From contig JAEYZG010000066.1 in the NCBI GenBank assembly GCA_023428135.1, forward strand, positions 1-34,318: a DNA stretch of 34,318 nucleotides, written 5' to 3'. The stretch is from Bacteroidota bacterium. GTDB taxonomy: Bacteria; Bacteroidota; Bacteroidia; Cytophagales; Cytophagaceae. The position numbers and the translations under genes were made by a program. The notes below the pieces were generated by a model that saw only the letters and a program-made list of their open reading frames with translations, did no database searches and was not told the DNA's origin. Below are positions 9,057 to 17,368 of the stretch, one piece after another; the stretch's first letter is position 1; each line of letters starts with the position of its first letter.

Positions 9057-9584
9057 TTATTCTGCAGACTCAGCAGCAGGAGCCTCAGCTTCACCTTCTG
9101 CAGGAGCGGCAGGAGCAGCTTCCGCAACTACAGCTTTCGCTTTGATTGCAGCCTTTCTAGCCTCGTTTACTTTAGATTCTGCTTCAAGTTTAGCTTTTTT
9201 CTCAGCAGCTTTTTTCTTCTCAAGCTCAGTAGCAGCACCGCTAACTTTTGCGTCTTTGCTGTTCAACCATTCATTGAATTTCTTATCTGCCTGATCCTGA
9301 GTTATTGCACCTTTATTAACACCAACTTGCAAGTGTTTCTTAAGCATAATTCCTTTGTCTGAAAGCAAAGTTCTTGCTGTATCAGTTGGTTGAGCACCTG
9401 TTAAAACCCAATAAAGAGCTCTCTCTTCATCAAATTTAACAATTGCAGGGTGTGTATTTGGGTTATAAATACCCAATTTTTCAATGAAGCGACCATCACG
9501 TGGTGCTTTTGAATCAGCTACTACTATATCGTATAGAGCAAGCTTTTTGCGTCCGCGACGCGCTAATCTGATTTTTACTGGCAT
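9057..9584 (-). CDS. rpsP: 30S ribosomal protein S16
   Basis: The N-terminal 80 residues match S16 of the small subunit: MPVKIRLARRGRKK, YDIVVADSKAPRDGRFIEKLG, YNPNTHP, ALYWVLTGAQPTDTARTLL. The protein is 175 residues, about twice the minimum S16 length. After a segment also seen in other Bacteroidota (NEWLNSKDAK) it carries an Ala/Glu/Lys-rich low-complexity tail from about residue 120. It is the first gene of the cluster and has a clear promoter upstream. Confidence 0.96.
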   Translation of the reverse strand: MPVKIRLARRGRKKLALYDIVVADSKAPRDGRFIEKLGIYNPNTHPAIVKFDEERALYWVLTGAQPTDTARTLLSDKGIMLKKHLQVGVNKGAITQDQADKKFNEWLNSKDAKVSGAATELEKKKAAEKKAKLEAESKVNEARKAAIKAKAVVAEAAPAAPAEGEAEAPAAESAE

Positions 9585-9637
9585 AAAATAAGTTATTAGT
9601 TGAACTGATGGAACACGTCCATCTTAAAACCGAACCA

Positions 9638-9669
9638 CAAAAGTATACTTTTTTTGCTAACAAGCCAAA
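9638..9669 (-). promoter_or_regulatory. Bacteroidota-type promoter of the rpsP operon
   Basis: On the minus strand: TTTG (9669-9666), 20-nt spacer, TACTTTTG (9645-9638), an exact TTTG-N20-TANNTTTG match. It lies 54 nt before the rpsP ATG. The -33 element is only a few bases from the inverted repeat starting at 9676. Confidence 0.8.
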
Positions 9670-9675
9670 TTTTTT

Positions 9676-9760
9676 AAAGCGAAAAGCGGAAGGCTAAAAG
9701 CGCAAAGTACATATACCCACATTTATCACTTTAAGCTTTTCGCCTTCCGCTTTCAGCTTC
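9676..9760. repeat. Long imperfect inverted repeat, degenerate AAAGC-type units
   Basis: The left arm (9676-9708) is a run of GAAAAGCGGAAGGC-like units. It pairs with the right arm (about 9728-9760, CTTTTCGCCTTCCGC) at ~27 of 33 positions by hand alignment, around a ~19-nt spacer. The central GCGGAAGGC/GCCTTCCGC block is perfect. It lies between the divergent rpsP promoter and rdgB and has no T tail. It resembles the element at 11011-11156 in style and is probably a dispersed intergenic repeat rather than a plain terminator. Confidence 0.7.
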
Positions 9761-9801
9761 CTCATTTATTTTCTAATTTCAGGAATATTTTAAGAAAAAA
9801 T

Positions 9802-10380
9802 ATGGAACTCTGTTTTGCGACCAACAATAAAGGCAAACTTGCTGAAATAAAACACTTACTATCAAACCAATATACAATTCTAAGCCTTCAGGACATTGGA
9901 TGCCATGAAGAACTTGAAGAAAGCCAACCAACCATTGAAGGAAATTCATTACAAAAAGCATCTTACGTGTATGAAAAGTATAAAATTAACTGCTTTGCAG
10001 ATGATACGGGACTAGAAGTAAATGTTTTAAATGGAGCTCCGGGAGTAATCTCTGCAAGGTATGCAGGTCCAGACTGCTCTCCAGAGGACAACATGAATCT
10101 TCTTTTAAAAAACCTGGAGGGAAAAACAGACAGGTCGGCTACATTTAAGACAATAATAACTCTGATTATCAATGGAAAACCATATACTTTCGCAGGTTTT
10201 GTTGATGGCATCATATTAGAAAAAAAGAGAGGAGCAAAGGGTTTTGGCTATGATCCTATTTTCCAGCCAGTTGGATTTTCAAAAACTTTTGCAGAAATGT
10301 CTATGGAGGAAAAAAATCCAATAAGCCATAGAGGCAGAGCAGTAGCTAAACTTACTGCCTTTTTGAAGGAGCAGGTGTAA
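9802..10380 (+). CDS. rdgB: XTP/dITP diphosphatase (RdgB/HAM1 family)
   Basis: A 192-residue nucleotide-pool sanitising enzyme that hydrolyses dITP, XTP and related purine triphosphates to monophosphates. Family motifs are TNNKGK (7-12), the metal-binding FADDTGLEV (65-73), ARYAG (85-89), GFGYDPIF (147-154) and SHRGRA (175-180). Length is typical. The ATG at 9802 gives the expected MELCFATNN start. udk follows after a 31-nt gap on the same strand, so the two may form an operon. No consensus promoter could be identified between the repeat and the start. Confidence 0.95.
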   Translation: MELCFATNNKGKLAEIKHLLSNQYTILSLQDIGCHEELEESQPTIEGNSLQKASYVYEKYKINCFADDTGLEVNVLNGAPGVISARYAGPDCSPEDNMNLLLKNLEGKTDRSATFKTIITLIINGKPYTFAGFVDGIILEKKRGAKGFGYDPIFQPVGFSKTFAEMSMEEKNPISHRGRAVAKLTAFLKEQV

Positions 10381-10411
10381 CTCCGGCTAAGTAAGCTTCA
10401 AAATTAAATAT

Positions 10412-11032
10412 ATGAATACACCTTATATAATAGGTATAACAGGAGGAAGTGCTTCGGGCAAAACATTATTCATCAGAACACTCATGAAGCATTTTGGAGA
10501 TCAGGAAGTTTGCCTCATTTCCCAGGATGAGTATTACAAAAAAATTGAATTTCAACCATTGGATGAAAAAGGAATAGCAAATTTTGACACACCATTTTCT
10601 ATTGATATTGAGCAACTGGCAAAAGACTTAAAGGATCTGAAAGAAAACAAAGTAGTGTATAAAGAAGAGTACACTTTTAATAATCCTGCCCTCACCCCCA
10701 AAATTCTCACATTTAAACCTGCACCTGTTATCATTATTGAAGGGGTATTTGTCTTTTATCATCCAGAAACAGCTAAACAATTGGACCTTAAAATATTTGT
10801 TGATGCAAAAGAATCCGTAAAACTCAGAAGGAGAATTACCAGGGATCAGAATGAAAGAGGATATTCCATAGAAGATGTATTATATAGATATGAGTATCAT
10901 GTTTCTCCCACCTATGAAAAATATATTGAGCCTTTCAGGCATGATGCGGACCTGGTTATTCCCAATAATAATGGTTTTGAAAAAGGACTGGAGGTGGTTT
11001 TGAGCTTTATAAAGTTGAAAGTCAAAAGCTAA
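10412..11032 (+). CDS. udk: Uridine kinase
   Basis: A 206-residue P-loop kinase of the uridine/cytidine salvage family, which phosphorylates uridine to UMP. The Walker A motif GGSASGKT is at residues 11-18, SQDEYYKK follows at 37-44, and NFDTP, the substrate-binding Asp region, is at 57-61. IIIEGVFVFY and RRRITRDQNERGYS form the lid region. The last residues (KLKVKS) and the stop codon are encoded inside the left arm of an inverted repeat, so the extreme C-terminus may have been replaced by repeat sequence. Confidence 0.93.
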   Translation: MNTPYIIGITGGSASGKTLFIRTLMKHFGDQEVCLISQDEYYKKIEFQPLDEKGIANFDTPFSIDIEQLAKDLKDLKENKVVYKEEYTFNNPALTPKILTFKPAPVIIIEGVFVFYHPETAKQLDLKIFVDAKESVKLRRRITRDQNERGYSIEDVLYRYEYHVSPTYEKYIEPFRHDADLVIPNNNGFEKGLEVVLSFIKLKVKS

Positions 11033-11156
11033 AAGTTGAAAGCACAAAGCTGTACATGCTGAAGGTATGTACTTAGAAATTAAATAGAAAAAGTAAAGCT
11101 CAAACTAGTCAGTCCGAGCTTTACTTTAAACTTAATACTTTTGACTTTTAACTTAT
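11011..11156. repeat. Long imperfect inverted repeat spanning the udk/ppa junction
   Basis: The left arm (about 11011-11051; AAAGTTGAAAGTCAAAAG units) is inverted in the right arm (about 11117-11156), whose minus-strand reading is TAAGTTAAAAGTCAAAAG. The outer ~18 positions differ at only two sites. The left arm encodes the last codons of udk and the right arm begins at the ppa stop codon, so it fills the junction from stop to stop. A shorter perfect hairpin (11090-11127) is nested inside. Its unit composition is like the repeat at 9676-9760. Confidence 0.7.
11090..11127. terminator. Hairpin between convergent udk and ppa
   Basis: Perfect 12-bp stem AAAGTAAAGCTC (11090-11101) / GAGCTTTACTTT (11116-11127) with a 14-nt loop. 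It lies between convergent genes and probably terminates both. The following T tracts are short, so efficiency is uncertain. Confidence 0.65.
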
Positions 11157-11731
11157 TTCACTTTCCCTGCAATCTCCTTTTGCTTTTTCTCTTCAATCAG
11201 ATCTGCAAATGTAACATTGTAAAGCTCTATAGCTTCAGCGATAATTTTAAAAGCCTCCTGTTTGTGAAGGAATCTTTTTACAATAACTTTTTTCTGCTCA
11301 AGGTTTTTATAATCCTCAAAGAAACGCTTCATTTCTACTAGCGTATGAGGAGGTAGCTCTTCAATATCATTGATATAATTAACAGACATGTCATTTTTGG
11401 CAACTGCAATGATTTTGTCGTCTTTCTCATCGTTATCAATCATTTGCATTACACCGATAACTTTCGCCTCTATTAACGTAAGTGGATCAACTGCTACTGA
11501 GCTTATAACCAATATATCCAAAGGATCATGATCATCACAATAAGTTTGTGGAATAAAACCATAATTTGCAGGATAGTGAACTGCAGAGAACAACACTCTG
11601 TCTAACTTTATCAGACCGCTTTCTTTATCAAGCTCGTATTTTGCTTTTGAGTGTTTAGGAATTTCAATAATACTTTGTACTACTTCAGGACTTTTATCCC
11701 CGTAGCTGACGTCGTGCCAAGGATTAAACAT
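11153..11731 (-). CDS. ppa: Inorganic pyrophosphatase, family I
   Basis: A 192-residue soluble family I pyrophosphatase, which hydrolyses PPi released by biosynthesis. It has EIPKHSKAKYE (23-33), RVLFSAVHYPANYGFIPQTY, the metal-binding signature DDHDPLDILV (66-75), and a further acidic cluster near 100-105. It is slightly longer than the ~175-residue bacterial norm, with a Lys-rich C-terminus. The ATG at 11731 gives the expected MFNPWHDV start seen in Bacteroidota. Confidence 0.95.
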   Translation of the reverse strand: MFNPWHDVSYGDKSPEVVQSIIEIPKHSKAKYELDKESGLIKLDRVLFSAVHYPANYGFIPQTYCDDHDPLDILVISSVAVDPLTLIEAKVIGVMQMIDNDEKDDKIIAVAKNDMSVNYINDIEELPPHTLVEMKRFFEDYKNLEQKKVIVKRFLHKQEAFKIIAEAIELYNVTFADLIEEKKQKEIAGKVK

Positions 11732-11760
11732 AAAATCAATAATTTAAAAGTTAATGACTA

Positions 11761-11784
11761 GGGCCATATTAAGGCCCAAATATA
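11761..11784 (-). promoter_or_regulatory. Putative ppa promoter with an adjacent small palindrome
   Basis: On the minus strand TATATTTG (11784-11777) fits the -7 consensus. It is directly followed by GGGCC-TTAATAT-GGCCC (11777-11761), a 5-bp inverted repeat covering the expected transcription start. A TTTG occurs upstream, but with a 24-nt spacer. The palindrome could be a 5' UTR hairpin or an operator. Confidence 0.4.
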
Positions 11785-11836
11785 CCAATAAAGTTATACT
11801 TATCAGGACAAATAAACTTAAAATATGAAATACTGT

Positions 11837-11868
11837 TTTGGCAGATTAACAAATTCTATATACTTTTG
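11837..11868 (+). promoter_or_regulatory. Bacteroidota-type promoter upstream of the secDF region
   Basis: TTTG (11837-11840), a 20-nt spacer, TACTTTTG (11861-11868): an exact consensus match. The ATG of the small secreted-protein gene follows 14 nt later, so the 5' UTR is very short or absent. secDF has no obvious promoter of its own and probably uses this one. Confidence 0.75.
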
Positions 11869-11882
11869 CAGGCCTGAACTCT

Positions 11883-12227
11883 ATGAAGTTTAAAATCAAC
11901 ATATTAAAGTTTTTACTAGGAATCGCTTTAGTCTTCCCTCTATTGGCTTACAATATTACGGTTAAGTCATCGGGTGAGATACATAAAGAGTCTTCAGTAA
12001 AAGATGTTGCCGCCTCAGATGATAATGCCGGAAAAACCATTATCACTTCTTTTGAGGCTGTTATACCTTTTGTACAGATAAATTTACACCAGGATATTTT
12101 CTTTGAATTTTTATCACCTGTAATAATACTTCAGAATCATTTTGAAGAAAAAGTTGATTTACCTGACTATATCAATAAATATTTCAGGATTCTTTTACAA
12201 TTGATAATTACACCCCAGGCCCCTTAG
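11883..12227 (+). CDS. Small membrane-anchored or secreted protein of unknown function, upstream of secDF
   Basis: I do not recognise this 114-residue protein. An N-terminal hydrophobic segment (about residues 8-23) after three lysines looks like a signal peptide or membrane anchor. It is followed by a short polar stretch and a more hydrophobic C-terminal half (VIPFVQINLHQDIFFEFLSPVIIL). No cysteines or known motifs are seen. A consensus promoter lies 14 nt before the ATG, which supports it being a real gene. secDF starts 95 nt downstream on the same strand without a strong terminator between, so it may be cotranscribed with the translocase gene. Confidence 0.65.
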   Translation: MKFKINILKFLLGIALVFPLLAYNITVKSSGEIHKESSVKDVAASDDNAGKTIITSFEAVIPFVQINLHQDIFFEFLSPVIILQNHFEEKVDLPDYINKYFRILLQLIITPQAP

Positions 12228-12322
12228 TCCTTTTAATCTTATCCATTATACCTGGATTTAATACCACAGAATCTAATGATTCTACAATTTCTTAATTAAA
12301 CCCATAATAATTTATACAAAAA

Positions 12323-15286
12323 ATGAAGAACAAAAATGTCATTGTCACATTGACAATCATAATTTCTCTTCTGTGTCTGTACTTTTTATCATTTACTTTC
12401 ATAGCACAGAGAAAGCAGAACGAGGCGGTAAAATTTGCCACAGAAAAAGATGGCACCCTTAATCTTGAAAAGAAACAGGAATTTCTTGATTCTATTTATG
12501 ACAAACCGGTATATAACCTGTTTGGCATAAAATACACATACAAAGAAGTTAAAGAAAATGAGCTTGCTCTTGGTCTTGACCTTCAGGGAGGTATGCACGT
12601 TACATTGGAGGTTTCCCCAGTTGAAATACTTAAAGGACTTGCAGGTACCAACGCTAAAGATGCTAAATTCCAGGAAGCGCTTAAAATAGCTGGAGAAAGA
12701 TACAAAGGCGGTAAAGATGACTATACTGCTCTTTTCTTCGAAGCTTACAAAGAAATAGCTCCAGACAAAAAACTTAGCGACATATTTGCCAACTCTGCAA
12801 ACAGTGGAAGAATCACTTACAAAAGCTCTGATTCAGAAGTAAAAAAAGTAATCAACACTGAGGTTGATGAGGCAATTGACCGTTCATTTGAAATTCTTAG
12901 AAACAGGATTGACAAATTCGGTGTGATTCAGCCAAATATTCAGAGAATCCAGGGAACTGGCAGAATTCAGGTAGAGCTACCAGGTGTTGAAAACCCTCAA
13001 AGAGTAAGAAACCTTTTACAAGGTGCTGCTCAACTTGAGTTTTTAGAAGTATACCATATGCCAGAGGTAATTCCATATCTTAATCAGATCAATGATTACC
13101 TTCTTTTAAAAGAAAAAGATACTAAAGCTCAGAAAGCTGCAGAAAAAACTCCTGGCTCCGAAGCTGCAAAAAATCTTCTTACTGAAGGCGACACTACAGC
13201 AACGGCGAAAGCTGATACTGACACTACTGCTCAAGCACAAGCTGATACTACTCAGAAAGCGTCTGCTATTTATAGCCTGTTAAGATCAGGATATTCACTA
13301 AGATATGATATAAAAGATACTGCTAAAATCAACAGAATCTTCAGCGACCCAAAGGTGCAAGGTATGATTCCTTCTAACATGCGTTTCTTCTGGGAGCAAA
13401 AACCATATAGAGATGAGCAAGGTGGAAATACTCTGGAGCTTGTTCCAGTAAAGAAAAGCAGAACAGGAAAAGCTGGTCTAACAGGTGATGTAATTACTGA
13501 TGCAAGAGCTGACGTTTCAAGCAATGCTAAGAGCTATGAAATCTCTATGAGTATGAACTCTGAAGGAGCAAGAAAATGGAAAAATATTACCAGAGAAGCT
13601 TCAAGCGATCCTAAGAACAAGAGAAGGGTAGCCATAGTATTGGATGATTATGTAATCTCTGCGCCTGTCGTTCAAGTTGAAATTCCTAATGGACAGTCTT
13701 CTATCACGGGTGACTTCACAATGGAGGAAGCAAGAGACCTTGCAAGCAAACTAAAAGCCGGTAAACTTCCTGCTCCAGTAAAAATTGCTGAAGAAACAAT
13801 CGTAGGACCAAGCCTTGGTAAAGAAGCAATCGATTCTGGTTTGAATTCAATGTTAGCAGGTATGATTGTAGTGATCCTGTTCATGGTTCTTTACTACACA
13901 AATGCTGGTCTTGTAGCTGACATTGCCCTTCTTTTCAACTTATTATTTATCGTTGGTGTAATGGCGAACCTTGGAGCTGTACTTACACTTCCCGGTATTG
14001 CAGGTATCCTGCTTTCCATAGCACTTGCCGTGGATGCAAACGTACTTATTAATGAAAGAGTAAAAGAAGACCTTAACGAAGGTAAAAACCTTGAAACTGC
14101 TCTAAACAGCGGATACAAAAATGCTTTCTCTGCTATCATTGACTCGAACGTAACGACTTTGATTAAAGGTTTTGTGCTTCTGTATTTCGGAACAAGCTTG
14201 ATCCTAGGTTTCGCAGTAACGCTTATTATAGGTATTTTCTGTTCACTCTTCACTTCTGTGTTGATTACCAGAGTAATCTTCAACATGAGAAAGAAAGGAA
14301 CATGGAGCTTCTCCAATAAATTCTCAAAAAACCTTTTCAAGACTACCTCATTCGACTTTATCGGAAAAAGAAAACTATATTACACTGTTTCCGGACTTAT
14401 TATCCTAGCTGGAATTATTTCTATTTCAATTAAAGGCTTTAACCTGGGTGTTGACTTTAAAGGAGGAAGAACTTATATCGTTCAGTTTGAAAAACCTGTA
14501 AGTACTGAAGATGTTAAGCAAAACCTTCATGATGCATTTGGCACTTCTCCTGAAGTAAAAACTTATGGTTCTAACAACAAGCTAAAAATCACAACTAGTT
14601 ACCTTGTTGATGATGATTCTGATGAAGCACCAATCAAAGCTGAGCAAACACTTAATGACGGACTTTCTAAAATTTCCGATAATAAGGCTAAAGTGTTAAG
14701 CGCTTCGAAAATCGGACCAACCATTGCGGATGACATTAAAACGTCGGCCATATTTTCATTAGTGGTTGCAATAGTGTTGATGTTCTTATACATTCTTATC
14801 CGTTTCAAAAAATGGCAATTTGCATTTGGAACAATGGTAAGTTTATTCCACGTGGTATTGGTTGTAATTGCACTATTCTCGCTTCTTGATGGAATTGTTC
14901 CATTCTCCCTTGAGATTGATCAGACTTTTGTCGCTGCGATTCTTACAGTGATTGGTTACTCTATCAACGACTCTGTCGTTGTATTTGACCGTATCCGTGA
15001 GTTCCTTTCGGTACACAGAGGTGACAAAACACAGCCTCAGGTTATTAATAACGCATTAAATGATACCTTAAGCCGTACAATCATCACTGGTATGAGTACG
15101 ATCTTTGTAATCATTATCCTGTTCATATTCGGTGGTGAGTCTATCAGAGGATTCTCTTTTGCAATGTTGATTGGTGTACTTATCGGTACATATTCATCAC
15201 TTTGTATAGGTTCTCCAATCCTCGTAGACTTTGCGAGCTGGGAAGATAAAAAAGAGCCTGCAAAAGAAGCTTCACAGGTTTCTTAA
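12323..15286 (+). CDS. secDF: Fused protein translocase subunit SecDF
   Basis: SecDF uses the proton gradient to pull secreted proteins off the Sec channel on the periplasmic side. The SecD half has an N-terminal TM (about 7-27), LGLDLQGG (83-90), a large periplasmic domain, then five TM helices with LAVDANVLINERV (near 569). The SecF half starts near 680 with GVDFKGG (709-715) and contains GYSINDSVVVFDRIRE (near 878). At 987 residues it is the single-chain form usual in Bacteroidota. A low-complexity Ala/Thr/Asp-rich insertion (about 263-315) interrupts the SecD periplasmic domain. It is followed by a strong terminator. Confidence 0.97.
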   Translation: MKNKNVIVTLTIIISLLCLYFLSFTFIAQRKQNEAVKFATEKDGTLNLEKKQEFLDSIYDKPVYNLFGIKYTYKEVKENELALGLDLQGGMHVTLEVSPVEILKGLAGTNAKDAKFQEALKIAGERYKGGKDDYTALFFEAYKEIAPDKKLSDIFANSANSGRITYKSSDSEVKKVINTEVDEAIDRSFEILRNRIDKFGVIQPNIQRIQGTGRIQVELPGVENPQRVRNLLQGAAQLEFLEVYHMPEVIPYLNQINDYLLLKEKDTKAQKAAEKTPGSEAAKNLLTEGDTTATAKADTDTTAQAQADTTQKASAIYSLLRSGYSLRYDIKDTAKINRIFSDPKVQGMIPSNMRFFWEQKPYRDEQGGNTLELVPVKKSRTGKAGLTGDVITDARADVSSNAKSYEISMSMNSEGARKWKNITREASSDPKNKRRVAIVLDDYVISAPVVQVEIPNGQSSITGDFTMEEARDLASKLKAGKLPAPVKIAEETIVGPSLGKEAIDSGLNSMLAGMIVVILFMVLYYTNAGLVADIALLFNLLFIVGVMANLGAVLTLPGIAGILLSIALAVDANVLINERVKEDLNEGKNLETALNSGYKNAFSAIIDSNVTTLIKGFVLLYFGTSLILGFAVTLIIGIFCSLFTSVLITRVIFNMRKKGTWSFSNKFSKNLFKTTSFDFIGKRKLYYTVSGLIILAGIISISIKGFNLGVDFKGGRTYIVQFEKPVSTEDVKQNLHDAFGTSPEVKTYGSNNKLKITTSYLVDDDSDEAPIKAEQTLNDGLSKISDNKAKVLSASKIGPTIADDIKTSAIFSLVVAIVLMFLYILIRFKKWQFAFGTMVSLFHVVLVVIALFSLLDGIVPFSLEIDQTFVAAILTVIGYSINDSVVVFDRIREFLSVHRGDKTQPQVINNALNDTLSRTIITGMSTIFVIIILFIFGGESIRGFSFAMLIGVLIGTYSSLCIGSPILVDFASWEDKKEPAKEASQVS

Positions 15287-15311
15287 TTGAGCTTATAATA
15301 ATTAAAATAAA

Positions 15312-15343
15312 AAGGCAGTCCCGAAAGAGACTGCCTTTTTTTA
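15312..15343 (+). terminator. Rho-independent terminator after secDF
   Basis: Stem GGCAGTC (15314-15320) / GACTGCC (15329-15335) with an 8-nt loop, followed by seven or more T. It lies 25 nt after the secDF stop codon. An A-rich 5' flank gives it some activity on the opposite strand too. Confidence 0.9.
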
Positions 15344-15665
15344 TTGACATCAATACTATGTAGGATTGTTAATATCAGAAACTTTAATACTGTAGACCCA
15401 AGCATTATTATCACAGCACAATTTCCTACCATTCAGGTATTTTTGTTGTCATTTCCTGTACAACAACAAGTTTAGACATACTCTAAATTCATCCATTATA
15501 CGAACATCAGCAAATAGATAATTCCCTAGGTGCTTCGATAACATTAATAGGTCAGACAACCAATTCTTTTTATTTAATAGCTATTGATCATTCTCCGAAA
15601 TGTAAATAAAAAAGATTACAAACAATGTGAAGATACAGGCCGGAATAAGGCAATGCAGCAAAAAA
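15344..15665. other. Intergenic region with no supported gene
   Basis: Between the secDF terminator and the end of the LRR gene. It is AT-rich and I see no ORF with coding character, RNA gene or convincing terminator for the minus-strand LRR operon. A small GTTGT...ACAAC inverted pair near 15444-15470 is too short to interpret. Confidence 0.5.
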
Positions 15666-17363
15666 TTAATTTAACACAAGAATATTTATCTTATCCTGAT
15701 CATTGACCACAATAACATAAAGACCAATTGGCACAATTTCTCCTCTCGAATTGGTGCCATCCCAAACCCCTGGACCTGTAAGCTCTTTAATAAGCTTAAG
15801 AGTTTTATCATAGATCTTTATTTTTCCACTTGCCAGAATAGAATAGTAATCTCCCATCCCATCGCCATTAGGAGTTATTACATTATTACAATCTTCAGCA
15901 TTTGGTATCAGGATATAATTTTTTAATTCAGTAAGGCATGCATTCTTGTCTTGCACTATCAGGTCATAAACTCCAGGCTTTAACTCGTCTATCTGTGATG
16001 TAGTATACCAAAGGGACTTCACACCTTTCGAAACTAACTGATATTTAAACGGACTGTTTAACGAAGATGAATTTATATTTTCAATAGAGATTACAGCTCC
16101 CTCTCCGCATGAATTTGAAACAATGCTATAATTATATGTTGTTGAAGATGCTCCACATTCTGATACTTTAAGTGAAACTGTTCTGAAGATAAGTCTTAAG
16201 CTTTCAAGCCCTGGAGTTGAATTGACAACCTCTGCAATATAATTTCCTTCCTGCCTTTTTTTGACAGCCTTCAATAAAACCGAATTGCTTGTCGTAGTAT
16301 CAAAAAAGTTTTCATCCTTTTTCCAGAAGTAATAATTACCAGTTTCCTGAGCATCTCTTTTAGCAGAGACTTCCACGTCACTTCCAGCTAAGGCATTTAC
16401 ATTTGTATAATTATTTATAGTATCCTGAGGATTAAAAATAAAAACAGAAGCAAATGAAGGATGTGCCACTTGTGGGATAATATCTGAAAAGCTTATCTGA
16501 TTATGATCAAAAGCAGCAACAGTAAGTGATGTTTTAGAGGAAAGATCAGGGATGGAAACCAATTTATTACTTGCCGCATTTATTAACGTGAGCTTATTTC
16601 CCGAAGGCAACTCCGGAAGCTTTGACAAACTGTTATTATAAAGATATAAACGCTCCAGGTTATTCAGATTTACAAATGAAGGCAACCCTTCAATAAAATT
16701 CATTCCAAGATTAATTTCCACAAGATTCACATTCCTAGACAGATCCGGAACTGATTTCAGATTATTAAAGGAACAGTCAAATATCTTAAGGTTTGGAGAA
16801 TTCAATACAGATGAAATAGTTTCTATTTTATTCCTATAACAGTAAAAACTTTCGAGATTTACCAGGGTTGAAAGGTCCGGCATTAAATTAATTTTATTAA
16901 TACTGCAGTCGAAATACTTTAAAGATGTTAATCCTGAAAGATTAGGCAACACTGATATACTGTTAGACTTAACATCAAATACCTGAAGATTTGTCAGATG
17001 GTTGATTTCAGGAAGTTCTGTAAGACCACACTCTTCAGCCCACAGATGAGTAAGACCTTTTAAAGTATTCAACGAAGGAAGTTTCCCCAGACTATTTTTA
17101 CTGCAGTTAATCTGAAGAAGAGAAGTAAAATATTCTAAGCCTGAAAGGTCTTTTATTCCCATGTCGATGCAGCTGATAGTTCCGGCAAAAGAATTGGCAG
17201 AAGCTATTATCAATTGCTTCTGACTATTTAATAGAAATGGATAATTTTTATCTAAACAATCTCTGAAAGCAGGATCCGGAATAGTATAATATTGCTGGGC
17301 AATTGCCGGATCTTTTGGCCAAAGCACAATTAAAAAAAATAATATTTGTATTAGCTGCTTCAA
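15666..17363 (-). CDS. Secreted leucine-rich-repeat protein with T9SS type B (CHU_C-like) C-terminal domain
   Basis: A 565-residue predicted cell-surface or secreted protein. It has a signal peptide (about 1-22, ending AIAQ) and about ten LRR units of the L-x-x-L-x-x-x-x-N-x-L/I-x-x-L/I-P type (about 60-300). An Ig-like segment follows (about 310-402), then a SprB-repeat-like module (403-493; LKPGVYDLIVQDKNAC). A gliding-motility-associated C-terminal sorting domain ends the protein (494-565; ITPNGDG, VWDGTNSRGE, GLYVIVV). These domains direct export through the type IX system. The start codon is TTG at 17363, needed to include the signal peptide. It lies 5 nt after the anti-sigma stop codon, making it the third gene of a sigma/anti-sigma operon. 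Its ligand is unknown. Confidence 0.88.
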   Translation of the reverse strand: MKQLIQILFFLIVLWPKDPAIAQQYYTIPDPAFRDCLDKNYPFLLNSQKQLIIASANSFAGTISCIDMGIKDLSGLEYFTSLLQINCSKNSLGKLPSLNTLKGLTHLWAEECGLTELPEINHLTNLQVFDVKSNSISVLPNLSGLTSLKYFDCSINKINLMPDLSTLVNLESFYCYRNKIETISSVLNSPNLKIFDCSFNNLKSVPDLSRNVNLVEINLGMNFIEGLPSFVNLNNLERLYLYNNSLSKLPELPSGNKLTLINAASNKLVSIPDLSSKTSLTVAAFDHNQISFSDIIPQVAHPSFASVFIFNPQDTINNYTNVNALAGSDVEVSAKRDAQETGNYYFWKKDENFFDTTTSNSVLLKAVKKRQEGNYIAEVVNSTPGLESLRLIFRTVSLKVSECGASSTTYNYSIVSNSCGEGAVISIENINSSSLNSPFKYQLVSKGVKSLWYTTSQIDELKPGVYDLIVQDKNACLTELKNYILIPNAEDCNNVITPNGDGMGDYYSILASGKIKIYDKTLKLIKELTGPGVWDGTNSRGEIVPIGLYVIVVNDQDKINILVLN

Positions 17364-17368
17364 ACTGA

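Noticed and set aside
8998..9294. Ala/Ser-rich ORF antisense to rpsP
   Set aside because: It mirrors the low-complexity Ala/Glu/Lys tail of S16 on the other strand and is a shadow of that repeat composition.
12268..12283. Six-bp hairpin AGAATC-TAAT-GATTCT between the small secreted-protein gene and secDF
   Set aside because: Too short and without a T run; not evidence of a terminator separating the two genes.
13894..14340. 148-codon minus-strand ORF inside secDF
   Set aside because: Lies wholly antisense to a strongly conserved gene; no features of its own.
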